From a virus, in the IMG/VR virus record IMGVR_UViG_3300030107_005092, positions 9,100 through 48,318 of that record: a stretch of 39,219 nt of DNA; one strand, 5' to 3'. Numbering within the stretch: position 1 is the first letter of the stretch; the number at the start of each line of letters is the position of its first letter. The notes under the pieces were generated by a model. It saw nothing but the letters and a program-made list of their open reading frames with translations. It was not told the origin of the DNA and did no database searches. This document shows positions 25,234-32,746 of the stretch, piece by piece. The translations under genes were made by a program, and so were the position numbers.

Positions 25234-25994
25234 TTGATTTATTTTCAGGAATTGGTGGATTTAGTTTAGGTCTTGAATCTACCGGGCATTTTGAAACAGT
25301 AGCGTTTTGTGAGATAGAGGAATTTCCTAGAAAAGTTTTAAAGAAACATTGGCCTAATATTCCAATTTATAGAAACATAAAAGATGTCAAAGCAAAAAGA
25401 CTTATTTCAGACGGAATCGAATGTGACGTTGTCACCGGGGGTTTCCCCTGCGTTGACATTTCAACATCAGGCAGACAAAAAGGAATTGAAGGAAGTCAGT
25501 CTGGACTTTGGAAAGAAATGTACAGAGTCATTAGCCAGTTACGACCAAAGTACGTCATCGTGGAGAATGTCTCAGCTTTGCTTAGTGGGGGAAATGGAAG
25601 GTGGTTTGGTAGAGTACTCGGAGACTTGGCCAGACTGCGGTACGATGCAACGTGGTACAGCATATCGGCAGCACAACTTGGTGCTTTACACAAAAGAAAA
25701 AGGGTCTTCATTTTATCCTACCCCGGCAGCACACGAAGGAAGATTAGGTTATCAGAGGAGAGACACAGGGAAAAAGGGAACACAAAAAAGCCTAACGACA
25801 GTAGTAGTAGATTTGGAGGGTGGGAGAAACAAAACTACTGGGCAACTGAACCCAACGTGGGTAGATTGGTTGATGGGATTCCCAATAGGGTGGACAGACT
25901 TAAATGTTTAGGTAATGCGGTAGTGCCTCAAATAGCAAGACTACTTGGCGAAACAATTATACAACATGAAAATGCACATAATAGACTTGATTAA
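25218..25994 (+). CDS. DNA cytosine-C5 methyltransferase
   Basis: 258 residues, short for the family (usually over 300), with a reduced target-recognition region. Motif I (IDLFSGIGGFSLGLE, 6-20), motif IV with catalytic Cys78 (GGFPCVD), motif VI (ENV, 116-118), motif VIII (RKRVFILSYP) and motif X (LKCLGNAVVPQIA, about 228-240) are all visible. It transfers a methyl group from SAM to cytosine, probably for anti-restriction. Most of the gene (25384-25911) is also open in another frame that encodes a second conserved protein; see that entry. Confidence 0.92.
   Translation: MAFKVIDLFSGIGGFSLGLESTGHFETVAFCEIEEFPRKVLKKHWPNIPIYRNIKDVKAKRLISDGIECDVVTGGFPCVDISTSGRQKGIEGSQSGLWKEMYRVISQLRPKYVIVENVSALLSGGNGRWFGRVLGDLARLRYDATWYSISAAQLGALHKRKRVFILSYPGSTRRKIRLSEERHREKGNTKKPNDSSSRFGGWEKQNYWATEPNVGRLVDGIPNRVDRLKCLGNAVVPQIARLLGETIIQHENAHNRLD
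25384..25911 (+). CDS. overlapping conserved protein in +1 frame of the methyltransferase gene
   Basis: 175 residues, wholly inside the methyltransferase gene. It is not a random shadow: it has SLASYDQSTSSWRMSQLCL, EYSETWPDCGTMQRGTAYR, YPTPAAHEGR and a C-terminal LNPTWVDWLMGFPIGWTDL. This string of motifs recurs in phage proteins encoded beside C5-methyltransferases. The same bases give EPNVGRLVDGIPNRVDRLK in the methyltransferase frame, also a recurring motif. Both frames therefore appear to be under constraint. No clear Shine-Dalgarno at 25384. Function unknown; a methyltransferase partner is inference. Confidence 0.68.
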   Translation: MSKQKDLFQTESNVTLSPGVSPALTFQHQADKKELKEVSLDFGKKCTESLASYDQSTSSWRMSQLCLVGEMEGGLVEYSETWPDCGTMQRGTAYRQHNLVLYTKEKGSSFYPTPAAHEGRLGYQRRDTGKKGTQKSLTTVVVDLEGGRNKTTGQLNPTWVDWLMGFPIGWTDLNV

Positions 25995-26085
25995 ATTTAT
26001 TTTATTACTACCGATAATAGTTATTATTTTTATTTTTGCATATATACTAGCGTGGTGTACACATGAAAAAAATAGCGATCTATGA
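25966..26085 (+). CDS. tiny single-span membrane peptide
   Basis: 39 residues. An almost unbroken hydrophobic run (LIKFILLLPIIVIIFIFAYILAW) with a short charged tail. It begins inside the methyltransferase 3' end and ends inside the radical SAM gene. A start at 25972 is equally possible. Supported only by the clean membrane profile and tight overlaps. Confidence 0.42.
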   Translation: MKMHIIDLIKFILLLPIIVIIFIFAYILAWCTHEKNSDL

Positions 26086-26998
26086 TGTAGATTCAAAAAT
26101 ACCGAATTTAGCATTAATGAAAATTTCTGCCTATCACAAGAAACAAGGTGATCAAGTGGAAATGTATGTGCCTCTATTCAAAGACAGCTACGACAAGATT
26201 TACGCATCAAAAATTTTTAATTTTTCAGATGGATCGTTGTTAGATGAAGAAAAAATGATCATTGGTGGTACTGGATACGATATGATGAAAAATTTGCCTC
26301 AAGAGATCGAGGATATGAAACCAGATTATTCGGTGTATCATTATCCTCACAACATTGGATTTACACAGCGAGGATGTAGATTGAAATGTTCTTTCTGTGT
26401 TGTGCCTGAGAAAGAAGGCAAACCAAAACCGTACAACACGATTGATGAAATATGGCAGCAAAGAGATTCTAACTTCATTATGCTCCTTGATAACGATTTC
26501 TTTGGAAATCCAGAATGGCAAAAAAGGATCGAGGAAATTAACAAATACAATTTACAAGTTAATTTTAATCAAGGCTTGAACATACGGAATATCAAAGAGG
26601 ATCAGGCATTAGCATTGGCATCTGTTAATTTCACAAATGCTCATGCGACAAAAAAACAAGTCACATTTGCGTGGGATGACCCAAGGCATGAAAAATTAAT
26701 TCATAAGGGTATAGAAAGAGTAATTCATTGTGGGTTGAAACCATATCAAATGGCATTTTATGTTCTAATTGGCTACCACTCAACAGAGGAAGAAGATTTG
26801 CATAGAGTGGAAACATTAAGAAATTATGGCTGCGATCCTTACGCTATGCCGTATGACAAATTTGATAATTATCAAAAAAAGTTTACACGATGGGTTAATC
26901 ATAAGGCAATTTTTAAAACTATTCCTTGGAAATATTATAATTCTAGCACAAAAAATAAATATATTGATGAAAACCAAATGGGGTTATTTAATGACTAA
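26063..26998 (+). CDS. phage radical SAM protein with cobalamin-binding-like N-terminus
   Basis: 311 residues. The [4Fe-4S] motif is RGCRLKCSFC (C-x3-C-x2-C) at about 108-117, after an N-terminal domain (IAIYDVDSKIPNLALMKISA) that looks like the B12-binding-type domain of tRNA-modifying radical SAM enzymes. FNQGLNIRNI and LIGYHSTEEEDL follow in the barrel. It lacks an extended C-terminal SPASM cysteine cluster, so it is not PqqE. Such proteins are frequent in phages but their substrate is not established to my knowledge. Confidence 0.82.
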   Translation: MKKIAIYDVDSKIPNLALMKISAYHKKQGDQVEMYVPLFKDSYDKIYASKIFNFSDGSLLDEEKMIIGGTGYDMMKNLPQEIEDMKPDYSVYHYPHNIGFTQRGCRLKCSFCVVPEKEGKPKPYNTIDEIWQQRDSNFIMLLDNDFFGNPEWQKRIEEINKYNLQVNFNQGLNIRNIKEDQALALASVNFTNAHATKKQVTFAWDDPRHEKLIHKGIERVIHCGLKPYQMAFYVLIGYHSTEEEDLHRVETLRNYGCDPYAMPYDKFDNYQKKFTRWVNHKAIFKTIPWKYYNSSTKNKYIDENQMGLFND

Positions 26999-27185
26999 AT
27001 ACATTAGAGATGGAAAAAAAATATTAAACACAGAAACAGGTGAATCACAGATTTTTGATTCTATAAATAAAGCAAAAAAAGAGAGTTTTAGTATGCAATT
27101 GCTTGAAGGAAAAAAAAGCTATGGTGGCAAAAACACACCTCTTGGGAATGCAGCAAATAACTTGTTAGCGGTTGGTGATATATGA
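26991..27185 (+). CDS. small hypothetical protein
   Basis: 64 residues from the ATG at 26991, which overlaps the radical SAM stop by 8 bases. The frame is open further upstream but only as a shadow of the previous gene, so I reject that extension. Lys-rich with a Gly-rich C-terminal part (KSYGGKNTPLGNAANNLL). Function unknown. Confidence 0.6.
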   Translation: MTKYIRDGKKILNTETGESQIFDSINKAKKESFSMQLLEGKKSYGGKNTPLGNAANNLLAVGDI

Positions 27186-27373
27186 AAGCTGATGTCGAAA
27201 TTAATCAAGAACAATGCGACAGAGCATTGCAAGAATATTTGTTAAGTTTAGAAAGTTTAAATTTAAAAGGATTCGTATATATGCCAACAGTAAAAAATTA
27301 CAAGATTGTACAAAGTAGAACAGAAAAAAGACCAGATTTAGCTGTGCTTAATGATGGGGATAAATCTTGGTGA
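27182..27373 (+). CDS. small hypothetical protein
   Basis: 63 residues, acidic N-terminal half and basic C-terminal half (YKIVQSRTEKRPDLA). Starts on the previous stop (ATGA). Part of the long rightward run of overlapping small genes. No family recognised. Confidence 0.62.
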   Translation: MKADVEINQEQCDRALQEYLLSLESLNLKGFVYMPTVKNYKIVQSRTEKRPDLAVLNDGDKSW

Positions 27374-27654
27374 CGATATTAGAAAATTTATTTGTGCTTT
27401 GTATTGCATTGCCATCTTCATACACCAATATGATTAAAATTGATTTGCCAGAAATTTATACAATTATAAAAAATGAAGAAGAATTACAAACTGTGCAAAA
27501 TACTGTTTGCAATGTCACATTACTAGATCAGTGTCATTCTGAATGGTTATGTGTTAAGCCATACGAATCAAAATTAGCGATAACAAAACCAGGTGTACAA
27601 TATTTTATTGCTAATACACAAATTGGCACTATGGCCTATACTGTAAAAAGATGA
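27370..27654 (+). CDS. small protein with hydrophobic N-terminus
   Basis: 94 residues from the GTG at 27370; a TTG at 27367 is an alternative. The first 20 residues are hydrophobic (ILENLFVLCIALPSS) and could be a weak export signal. Three further cysteines occur in the body. Overlaps genes on both sides by 4 bases. Function unknown. Confidence 0.55.
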   Translation: MTILENLFVLCIALPSSYTNMIKIDLPEIYTIIKNEEELQTVQNTVCNVTLLDQCHSEWLCVKPYESKLAITKPGVQYFIANTQIGTMAYTVKR

Positions 27655-28037
27655 AATGTCCTAAGTGTGGTTATGAACTACCAAAAGCTATTATGCGTAG
27701 TGGTCAGCAGAACAATCTTCAATGGTTGTGGGCAAAAGAGGCTGCTGAACAGTTAAGTGAATACTCAGTTGAGGAAGAACAAAGACAGTGTAAGTTTTTG
27801 TATGGTTTACCAATATTAAAAAGGAAAGAAAATTTTATAGAAAAGTGGAACAAAATAATAAGCCACGCAACACCAGAAGAAATGCTTTATGAAAACCAAG
27901 TTGAACTCATGGAATTTATTCCTATTTCTTCTGTAATGACAAAAAGGGAATTTCAGGAATATTTAGATGCTTGTTATCAGCATTATGCCGGAAGAGGAGT
28001 TAATTTAACTCAACCTGACGAGGTGAAATATGGATAG
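27651..28037 (+). CDS. zinc-ribbon protein with NinB-like body
   Basis: 128 residues. The N-terminus has CPKCGYELP, half of a zinc ribbon. The rest (QQNNLQWLWAKEAAEQL, RQCKFLYGLPIL, SVMTKREFQEYLDACYQHYA) resembles NinB-like phage recombination proteins. A NinG-like gene follows two genes later, the pairing seen in lambda's nin region. In lambda NinB acts with annealing-type recombination; here that is inferred. Confidence 0.5.
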   Translation: MKCPKCGYELPKAIMRSGQQNNLQWLWAKEAAEQLSEYSVEEEQRQCKFLYGLPILKRKENFIEKWNKIISHATPEEMLYENQVELMEFIPISSVMTKREFQEYLDACYQHYAGRGVNLTQPDEVKYG

Positions 28038-28542
28038 TCCGATCAATCCGCAGTACCACGAATATGTAAATGATACCAAAGATCAAATACTCAATGATCT
28101 TGGATTCGACAATGATTTAGATTTAATGCTTTATCTGCAAGAGCAGAGCGAACCAGTAGTCAAATTTATTGAAATGCTAAATGAAAATGGTTGGTGTTTT
28201 TACCATTCAATAGATGAAGAAGTCATACCAGTTGTTCATTGGAAATCAATCAGAGAATCTTATCCTCCAGAAAAACAAAGGGTGTTAGTACTAACTATGG
28301 ATAAAGAGATAAAAATTGGTTATATGCATACACCATTTGAGGATCGAGAATGGAGTTTAGACAACGATAATAAACCTTATGGATTATCACATGTTACTCA
28401 TTGGCAAGAATTACCAGAATTTGTAGGTGTCAACGATAGAACTAATGAAAATGTTCGGCAAAAACATCGTGAAGAATTGAATGATTGGTTGGAAGAAGAT
28501 AAATTGCCTGAAAATGTTAGGGGTGCTTTAGGTAACTTATGA
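28030..28542 (+). CDS. DUF551-containing protein
   Basis: 170 residues. A C-terminal domain of the DUF551 type is visible: SIRESYPPEKQRVLVLTMDK, then IGYMHTPF and THWQELPEF. The N-terminal 60 residues are an unrelated acidic helical part. DUF551 proteins are common in phages with no known activity. Overlaps neighbours by 8 and 4 bases. Confidence 0.72.
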   Translation: MDSPINPQYHEYVNDTKDQILNDLGFDNDLDLMLYLQEQSEPVVKFIEMLNENGWCFYHSIDEEVIPVVHWKSIRESYPPEKQRVLVLTMDKEIKIGYMHTPFEDREWSLDNDNKPYGLSHVTHWQELPEFVGVNDRTNENVRQKHREELNDWLEEDKLPENVRGALGNL

Positions 28543-28985
28543 AACTAACACAGGCTGATATTCAATTCAGTAAGTGTGTCAGAGAAAGAGCCAATTGGAT
28601 CTGTGAATATCCTAGTTGTGGAGCAATAAGTGAAGAAGGCAGGGCTACATGTGGCGATAGAACCATGCAATGCAGTCATTTTCTTTCTAGAAAATATAAA
28701 ATAACTAGATACCATCCAGATAACTGCTTGTGTTTGTGTGCTACTCACCATGAGCTAGTTGAGAATAATCCTTTCTTACACAATAAAATTTTTACTCAGG
28801 TCATGGGTGATGGCATGGCCGAAATGATCACCGAACTTAAAAATGATGCCCTATATAAACCCTTAGGAGGATGGAAAACTTTTGAAAAAGAGGCTGCAAA
28901 ACATTATCGCAAACAACTTAAAAAAATGAGAGATATGAGGTTAGATGGAAAATTAGGGAGAATTGAATTTGACGGATATCAATAA
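28539..28985 (+). CDS. NinG/Rap- or HNH-like zinc protein
   Basis: 148 residues. Cysteines at WICEYPSCG, then MQCSHFLSR and YHPDNCLCLCATHHE form a zinc-binding site with the Asn and His pattern of NinG/Rap-type and HNH-like nucleases. A basic helical C-terminus follows. In lambda, NinG (Rap) is a Holliday-junction and branch-specific nuclease in the annealing pathway. This fits the Sak-type annealing protein and exonuclease at 21646-22849. Confidence 0.68.
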   Translation: MKLTQADIQFSKCVRERANWICEYPSCGAISEEGRATCGDRTMQCSHFLSRKYKITRYHPDNCLCLCATHHELVENNPFLHNKIFTQVMGDGMAEMITELKNDALYKPLGGWKTFEKEAAKHYRKQLKKMRDMRLDGKLGRIEFDGYQ

Positions 28986-28989
28986 TAAT

Positions 28990-29820
28990 ATGAATCTTAT
29001 TAGTCTTGGAGCAGGTGTACAATCTTCTTGTTTAGCTTTAATGTGTGCTAAAGGCGATATAGATTATAAAGTATCAGGAGCAGTATTTGCAGATACTCAG
29101 GCAGAACCAAAAAATGTGTATGTCTGGTTAAAATATTTAAAAGAAGAAATTGCTAAATTGCCTTATTCATTTCCTGTACACATCGTTACTTTTGGAAGTT
29201 TAACTGAATATGCATTACAGGATCGTTACCATAAAGAAACAGGCCAATATTATGTAAAAACAGTTATTCCTGCGTTTGCAAAAAATGAAGATGGAAGTGT
29301 TGGTTTGTATTGGAGAACTTGTACAAATGATTTTAAAGTTGTTCCTGTAAGAAAAAAAATGAAAGAGTTACTGGGGTATAAAAAATATCAACGTATTCCA
29401 AAAGAAGTATATGTAAACAATTTAATGGGCATTTCTTTTGATGAAGCACACCGTATGAAACCAAGCAAAGTTGAGTATGTTAAAAATATTTACCCTTTAG
29501 TTGATATAAAATATAGCAGATTACACTGCTATGAGTGGATGAAAAAAAATGGTTACAAAGAACCTCCAAGATCAGCATGTAGTTATTGCCCATTTCATAG
29601 TGATGAAGAGTGGATACGTTTAAAAAAAGAATCCCCGGAAGATTTTAAATTTGCTGTTGAATTTGAGAAAACATTGCAATCTAAGGTAAAAAAATCTGAA
29701 AGAATAAATTCAATGCCTTATTTACATCGAAGTTGTGTGCCACTAAGCCAAGTTGAATTTGATAAAAATAAAAATTTAAATTTATTTGGTAATGAATGTG
29801 AAGGTCAATGTGGTTTATGA
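28990..29820 (+). CDS. PP-loop (PAPS-reductase-like) protein
   Basis: 276 residues from the ATG at 28990; an upstream TTG at 28963 would add nine residues but is a poor start. The N-terminal PP-loop ISLGAGVQSSCLALM binds the adenine nucleotide. YWRTCTNDFKVVPVRKK and a C-x2-C (ACSYCPFHSDEEW) follow, with more Cys at the end (CEGQCGL), suggesting bound iron-sulphur or zinc. Phage homologues are abundant and often annotated as PAPS reductases. A nucleic-acid thiolation or modification role is possible, not shown. Confidence 0.8.
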   Translation: MNLISLGAGVQSSCLALMCAKGDIDYKVSGAVFADTQAEPKNVYVWLKYLKEEIAKLPYSFPVHIVTFGSLTEYALQDRYHKETGQYYVKTVIPAFAKNEDGSVGLYWRTCTNDFKVVPVRKKMKELLGYKKYQRIPKEVYVNNLMGISFDEAHRMKPSKVEYVKNIYPLVDIKYSRLHCYEWMKKNGYKEPPRSACSYCPFHSDEEWIRLKKESPEDFKFAVEFEKTLQSKVKKSERINSMPYLHRSCVPLSQVEFDKNKNLNLFGNECEGQCGL

Positions 29821-30011
29821 AAAGTTTTTTTGAAAGTTTAATTGATGTTGGATCAGGTTTTTTCTTAGCAGTTGTTGTCCAATTATATATCTTTCCTATA
29901 TTTGGATTTTACCCAACGATATTTGACAGTATGGGTATTGCATTAATTATGACTTGCGTATCTATAACGAGATCGTGGATGTGGAGGTTAATTTTTAAAA
30001 AATATGCGTAA
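29817..30011 (+). CDS. small membrane protein (DUF7220-like)
   Basis: 64 residues from ATG 29817, which overlaps the previous stop; an ATG at 29808 is also in frame. Two hydrophobic segments (VGSGFFLAVVVQLYIFPIF and MGIALIMTCVSI) and a C-terminal SITRSWMWRLIF. The F-P-x-F-G-x-x-P and S-I-x-R-S-x-x-x-R pattern recurs in small phage membrane proteins of this group. Function unknown. Confidence 0.65.
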   Translation: MKSFFESLIDVGSGFFLAVVVQLYIFPIFGFYPTIFDSMGIALIMTCVSITRSWMWRLIFKKYA

Positions 30012-30285
30012 ATATCCTTACACAAAAACCTGTGTGAAATGTCACCAAAAAAAAGACAGGAAATTTTTTAAGCAAGGTTTAGGCACTCATGGTAAATCTG
30101 ATATATGCAATGATTGTTCACCAGCAGTTAAAAAATACCGCTATGGCAAAACTCTTGTTATAAAAGACAAATCCAAAAGAGAAAAAATAGAGAGTAAAAA
30201 TTTCATCCCCCCAAACAGCTATTATTACAAGTTAGCAGACGAATCAATTAAAGAAGAAACGGTCAAAGTAGACCATAAAGAGTAG
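30004..30285 (+). CDS. small zinc-finger protein
   Basis: 93 residues. Two CxxC pairs (KTCVKCHQKK and DICNDCSP) with FFKQGLGTHGK between them form a treble-clef-like zinc finger, then a long Lys/Glu tail. Such proteins often bind nucleic acid and can resemble truncated HNH nucleases, but no HNH residues are visible here. Confidence 0.65.
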   Translation: MRKYPYTKTCVKCHQKKDRKFFKQGLGTHGKSDICNDCSPAVKKYRYGKTLVIKDKSKREKIESKNFIPPNSYYYKLADESIKEETVKVDHKE

Positions 30286-30322
30286 TTGACAATATCAAAT
30301 TCCCATACTATACATATAGTAT
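30286..30322 (+). promoter_or_regulatory. sigma70-type promoter with overlapping palindromic operator
   Basis: A perfect -35 TTGACA (30286-30291) is followed after 17 bases by TATACA (30309-30314). An 8+2+8 inverted repeat, ATACTATA-CA-TATAGTAT (30305-30322), covers the -10. This stands about 20 bases before the ATG at 30343 and could drive the lysis-linked genes under repressor control. Confidence 0.65.
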
Positions 30323-30342
30323 AGTTAAATTTTCTCATAATT

Positions 30343-30519
30343 ATGTCTTTATCTGACGAGCAAACCAGAGAAGAAGTTATCGATGAAATAGTCAACCTAG
30401 TCCAGAACGGAAAAAATTCCCTAACCCAAAAGCGATATGACCTTACTGACAAATATTTCGATGATATTCTTGAAAATGTACAGATTCTTGAAGAGTCTGT
30501 AGGCGAACTGCACCTATGA
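30343..30519 (+). CDS. small acidic protein behind the operator-type promoter
   Basis: 58 residues, helical and acidic (REEVIDEIVNLVQNGKNSL, KYFDDILENVQILEESVG). First gene after the promoter/operator at 30286-30322. Its stop overlaps the next start (ATGA). It could be a small regulator, but there is no recognised fold. Confidence 0.6.
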   Translation: MSLSDEQTREEVIDEIVNLVQNGKNSLTQKRYDLTDKYFDDILENVQILEESVGELHL

Positions 30520-30665
30520 AAAATGATACAGAATTGATAGATGCCATTAATCATTTAACGGCACAAGTAACTTACAACAATTTAATTTTTACAGAGATCA
30601 GGAATTTGATGACAACGCATGAGGTTATTTACATTCCAGAACCTGAATCTAGTTCAATCCATTGA
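30516..30665 (+). CDS. small hypothetical protein before endolysin
   Basis: 49 residues, starting on the previous stop and ending inside the endolysin TTG start. Helical N-terminal part, Pro/Glu/Ser-rich C-terminus (IPEPESSSI). Supported by the chain of four-base overlaps. Function unknown. Confidence 0.55.
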   Translation: MKNDTELIDAINHLTAQVTYNNLIFTEIRNLMTTHEVIYIPEPESSSIH

Positions 30666-31102
30666 GATTAATTGACTTTATCAAAAAGCACGAAGGACTG
30701 AGATTACAGGTTTACGAGTGTACAGCCGGTAAAAGAACAGTTTTTTATGGCAGAAATATAGACGACACTCCATTCATGCCAGATGAAATAGTTGCATTAA
30801 TACAGGACGGAGCAACAGAATGCACGGCAGAATTGTGTTTAAAAAATGATATTGAGTGGGCTACTTGTGCGTTAGATCAAATATTCGCAGATTGGAATAG
30901 TTTTAGCGACAACAGAAAGACAGCCTTAACAAGCGTTATGTTTAATCTTGGCAGAGGCAAATTTATGAAATTTAAACGAATGATCGCAGCAGTGCAAAAT
31001 CACGATTGGGTTGGTGCAGGTGTCGAATTGATGAACTCAAAACGTGGTGAACAATTAAAAAACAGAACAGCAGAAGAAATGGATCTATTAATTCAAGGTT
31101 AA
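30662..31102 (+). CDS. endolysin, GH24 lysozyme family
   Basis: 146 residues, TTG start overlapping the previous stop. The catalytic pattern is Glu11, Cys20 and Thr26 (HEGLRLQVYECTAGKRT), with Cys in place of the Asp20 of T4 lysozyme, as in many phage members. YGRNIDD and later FNLGRGKFMKFKRMIAAV are typical. It cleaves peptidoglycan at lysis. No signal peptide, so it needs the holin at 31333-31728. Confidence 0.9.
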   Translation: MRLIDFIKKHEGLRLQVYECTAGKRTVFYGRNIDDTPFMPDEIVALIQDGATECTAELCLKNDIEWATCALDQIFADWNSFSDNRKTALTSVMFNLGRGKFMKFKRMIAAVQNHDWVGAGVELMNSKRGEQLKNRTAEEMDLLIQG

Positions 31103-31336
31103 TTGGTGAGTAAATTTGTCATTATCCTAGTACTCTATTATCACGATGGGAGAGTTGACGAGTTGAACACAAGCTACTTTTTTCCCACAGCAATAGAGTG
31201 TGCCAAGTTTAAAACGAATCAAAGATTCAAAGATTTTTTAAATGATACGTTTAAGGATAAAGGAATTAGATATGTTAGACCTCATTGTAGAGTGAGAGAA
31301 ATGTTACCCAATGAAACAATAGCGAGATTGAAATGA
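31103..31336 (+). CDS. small protein in lysis cassette, possible exported
   Basis: 77 residues, TTG start directly after the endolysin stop. A short hydrophobic N-terminus (FVIILVLYY) and two cysteines (ECAKF, HCRV). It sits between endolysin and holin, where spanins often lie, but no lipobox or coiled coil typical of Rz/Rz1 is visible, so I do not call it a spanin. Confidence 0.55.
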   Translation: MVSKFVIILVLYYHDGRVDELNTSYFFPTAIECAKFKTNQRFKDFLNDTFKDKGIRYVRPHCRVREMLPNETIARLK

Positions 31337-31728
31337 TCCAAGCATTAATAGGCCCAGTTGCATCGTTATTAGATAAATTTATAGAAGACAAAGACCAGAA
31401 GGCGAAACTTGCCCATGAGATTTCAACTATGGCAGAACGTCATGCCTTGGAACTTGCTAAAGGGCAATTAGAAATCAATAAGGTCGAAGCCCAACACAGG
31501 TCATTGTTTGTCGCAGGTTGGAGGCCTTGTTTAGGTTGGGGATTATCGATAGCGATGATATGGCACTTTGTGTTAGCACCATTTGTTATGTTTGTATGTG
31601 CATTTGCCGGTGTCGATATACCAGACCTTCCATTTTTTGATATGGAGTCTTTAATGACCGTCTTGTTAGGAATGCTAGGTCTTGGATCGCTTAGGACCGT
31701 AGAAAAAGTAAAAAATTTAACTAAATGA
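31333..31728 (+). CDS. 3TM holin (GTA-type)
   Basis: 131 residues. A charged N-terminal helix (DKDQKAKLAHEISTMAERHA) is followed by QHRSLFVAGWRPCLGW and hydrophobic segments near 67-94 and 107-122. The W-R-P-x-x-G-W motif and this layout are the signature of the three-TM holin family found in phages and gene transfer agents. It forms the membrane lesion that releases the endolysin encoded just upstream. Confidence 0.85.
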   Translation: MIQALIGPVASLLDKFIEDKDQKAKLAHEISTMAERHALELAKGQLEINKVEAQHRSLFVAGWRPCLGWGLSIAMIWHFVLAPFVMFVCAFAGVDIPDLPFFDMESLMTVLLGMLGLGSLRTVEKVKNLTK

Positions 31729-31758
31729 CCTCCTGAGAGGCCGAAATTCGCATTTATA

Positions 31759-31971
31759 TTGAAAAGAGATATTACAGCATCTACCAGAATAACGAAGAAA
31801 CAATACTTACGAATGAAAGAATTAATCGAATTAACAGAAGATGGGATGAATATAATGTTAAATAAAATCAAAGAATTGTGGACAGACTGGACAATCATAT
31901 TGGAAACTTTGCCTAGATTTATTTGGTATGCAGGATATTTTTTGTTGGGGTATCTGATAGGCTCTTGGTAG
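31759..31971 (+). CDS. small protein with C-terminal membrane span
   Basis: Up to 70 residues from a TTG; an ATG at 31813 (52 residues) is also possible and no start has a good Shine-Dalgarno. The C-terminus (FIWYAGYFLLGYLIGSW) is a single membrane span. Located right after the holin, so a lysis accessory or spanin-like role is possible but unproven. Confidence 0.5.
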   Translation: MKRDITASTRITKKQYLRMKELIELTEDGMNIMLNKIKELWTDWTIILETLPRFIWYAGYFLLGYLIGSW

Positions 31972-31972
31972 C

Positions 31973-32746
31973 ATGTTCATTTTTTGGGATATCGAGACTG
32001 CTCCAATGGAGTGCCTCCAATTTCAAGCTAAAACAGACTACATTACACATGACTGTGTAGTAGAACCAACGACATTAATTTGTGCAGCATGGAAGTATAG
32101 TGGCAATAAAACTATACACAGCGTAGAAATTAATCCCCGACAACCACGGAACGATAAAAAGGTTGTAGTGGAATTACATAAAATGTTGATGGACTGTGCT
32201 GAAAATAACCACATATTAGTCCACCAGAATGGTGATCGGTTTGACATACCTAAGCTAGAATCTAGAGCAATTTACTACGGACTTCCCCCTTTACCAAAGT
32301 TGACCGTAATAGACACTTTAAAACAAGCGAGAAAGTTTGGCTTTGATTATCACAGACTAGACTTTTTAGATCGTCATTTATGTGGTGCAGGGAAGGTAGA
32401 ACACCGTGGCTTTGCTATGTGGAAAGATATTATTTCTAAGCATAGTGATTTAAAAACTAGAACCAAAAGTTTGAAGGAAATGGTTCATTACTGTCGTGGT
32501 GACATCAAGAGCCTTGAAAGGGTTTTTAAAAAACTCAGGCCTTATATGAAACAATTCCCAAATATGAACTTCTGGCAAGGTACAACAGACTGTTGTCCTA
32601 ATTGTGGATCTAAGAACACTATATTTCGGTCACAGCCTAAGTTCACTTTAACTAGGGCATACAGAAGAAAAAGTTGCAACGATTGTCATAAATGGCATCA
32701 AGAAAGTAAATCTATAAAGGATTATCAAGCACAAGTTAAATTGTGA
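31973..32746 (+). CDS. DnaQ-like 3'-5' exonuclease with C-terminal zinc ribbon
   Basis: 257 residues. The RNase H-fold exonuclease motif I is FWDIETAP (Asp6, Glu8), motif II HQNGDRFDIPKLESRA near 83-98, motif III YCRGDIKSLERV. At the C-terminus CCPNCGS and SCNDCHKW form a zinc ribbon. No polymerase domain, so it may proofread for the host polymerase or process DNA ends. Overlaps the next start by 4 bases. Confidence 0.82.
   Translation: MFIFWDIETAPMECLQFQAKTDYITHDCVVEPTTLICAAWKYSGNKTIHSVEINPRQPRNDKKVVVELHKMLMDCAENNHILVHQNGDRFDIPKLESRAIYYGLPPLPKLTVIDTLKQARKFGFDYHRLDFLDRHLCGAGKVEHRGFAMWKDIISKHSDLKTRTKSLKEMVHYCRGDIKSLERVFKKLRPYMKQFPNMNFWQGTTDCCPNCGSKNTIFRSQPKFTLTRAYRRKSCNDCHKWHQESKSIKDYQAQVKL

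Noticed and set aside
26826-26990. N-terminal extension of the small gene at 26991
   Set aside because: This part overlaps the radical SAM gene in another frame; the ATG at 26991 fits the usual short overlap.
26063-26998. Radical SAM protein as a PqqE partner for the PqqA-like peptide
   Set aside because: It has the basic cluster motif but no C-terminal SPASM-type cysteine set, has a cobalamin-binding-like N-terminus, and lies about 19 kb away in another operon.
31103-31336. Rz/Rz1 spanin
   Set aside because: Right position but no lipobox, no proline-rich Rz1-like part and no coiled coil.
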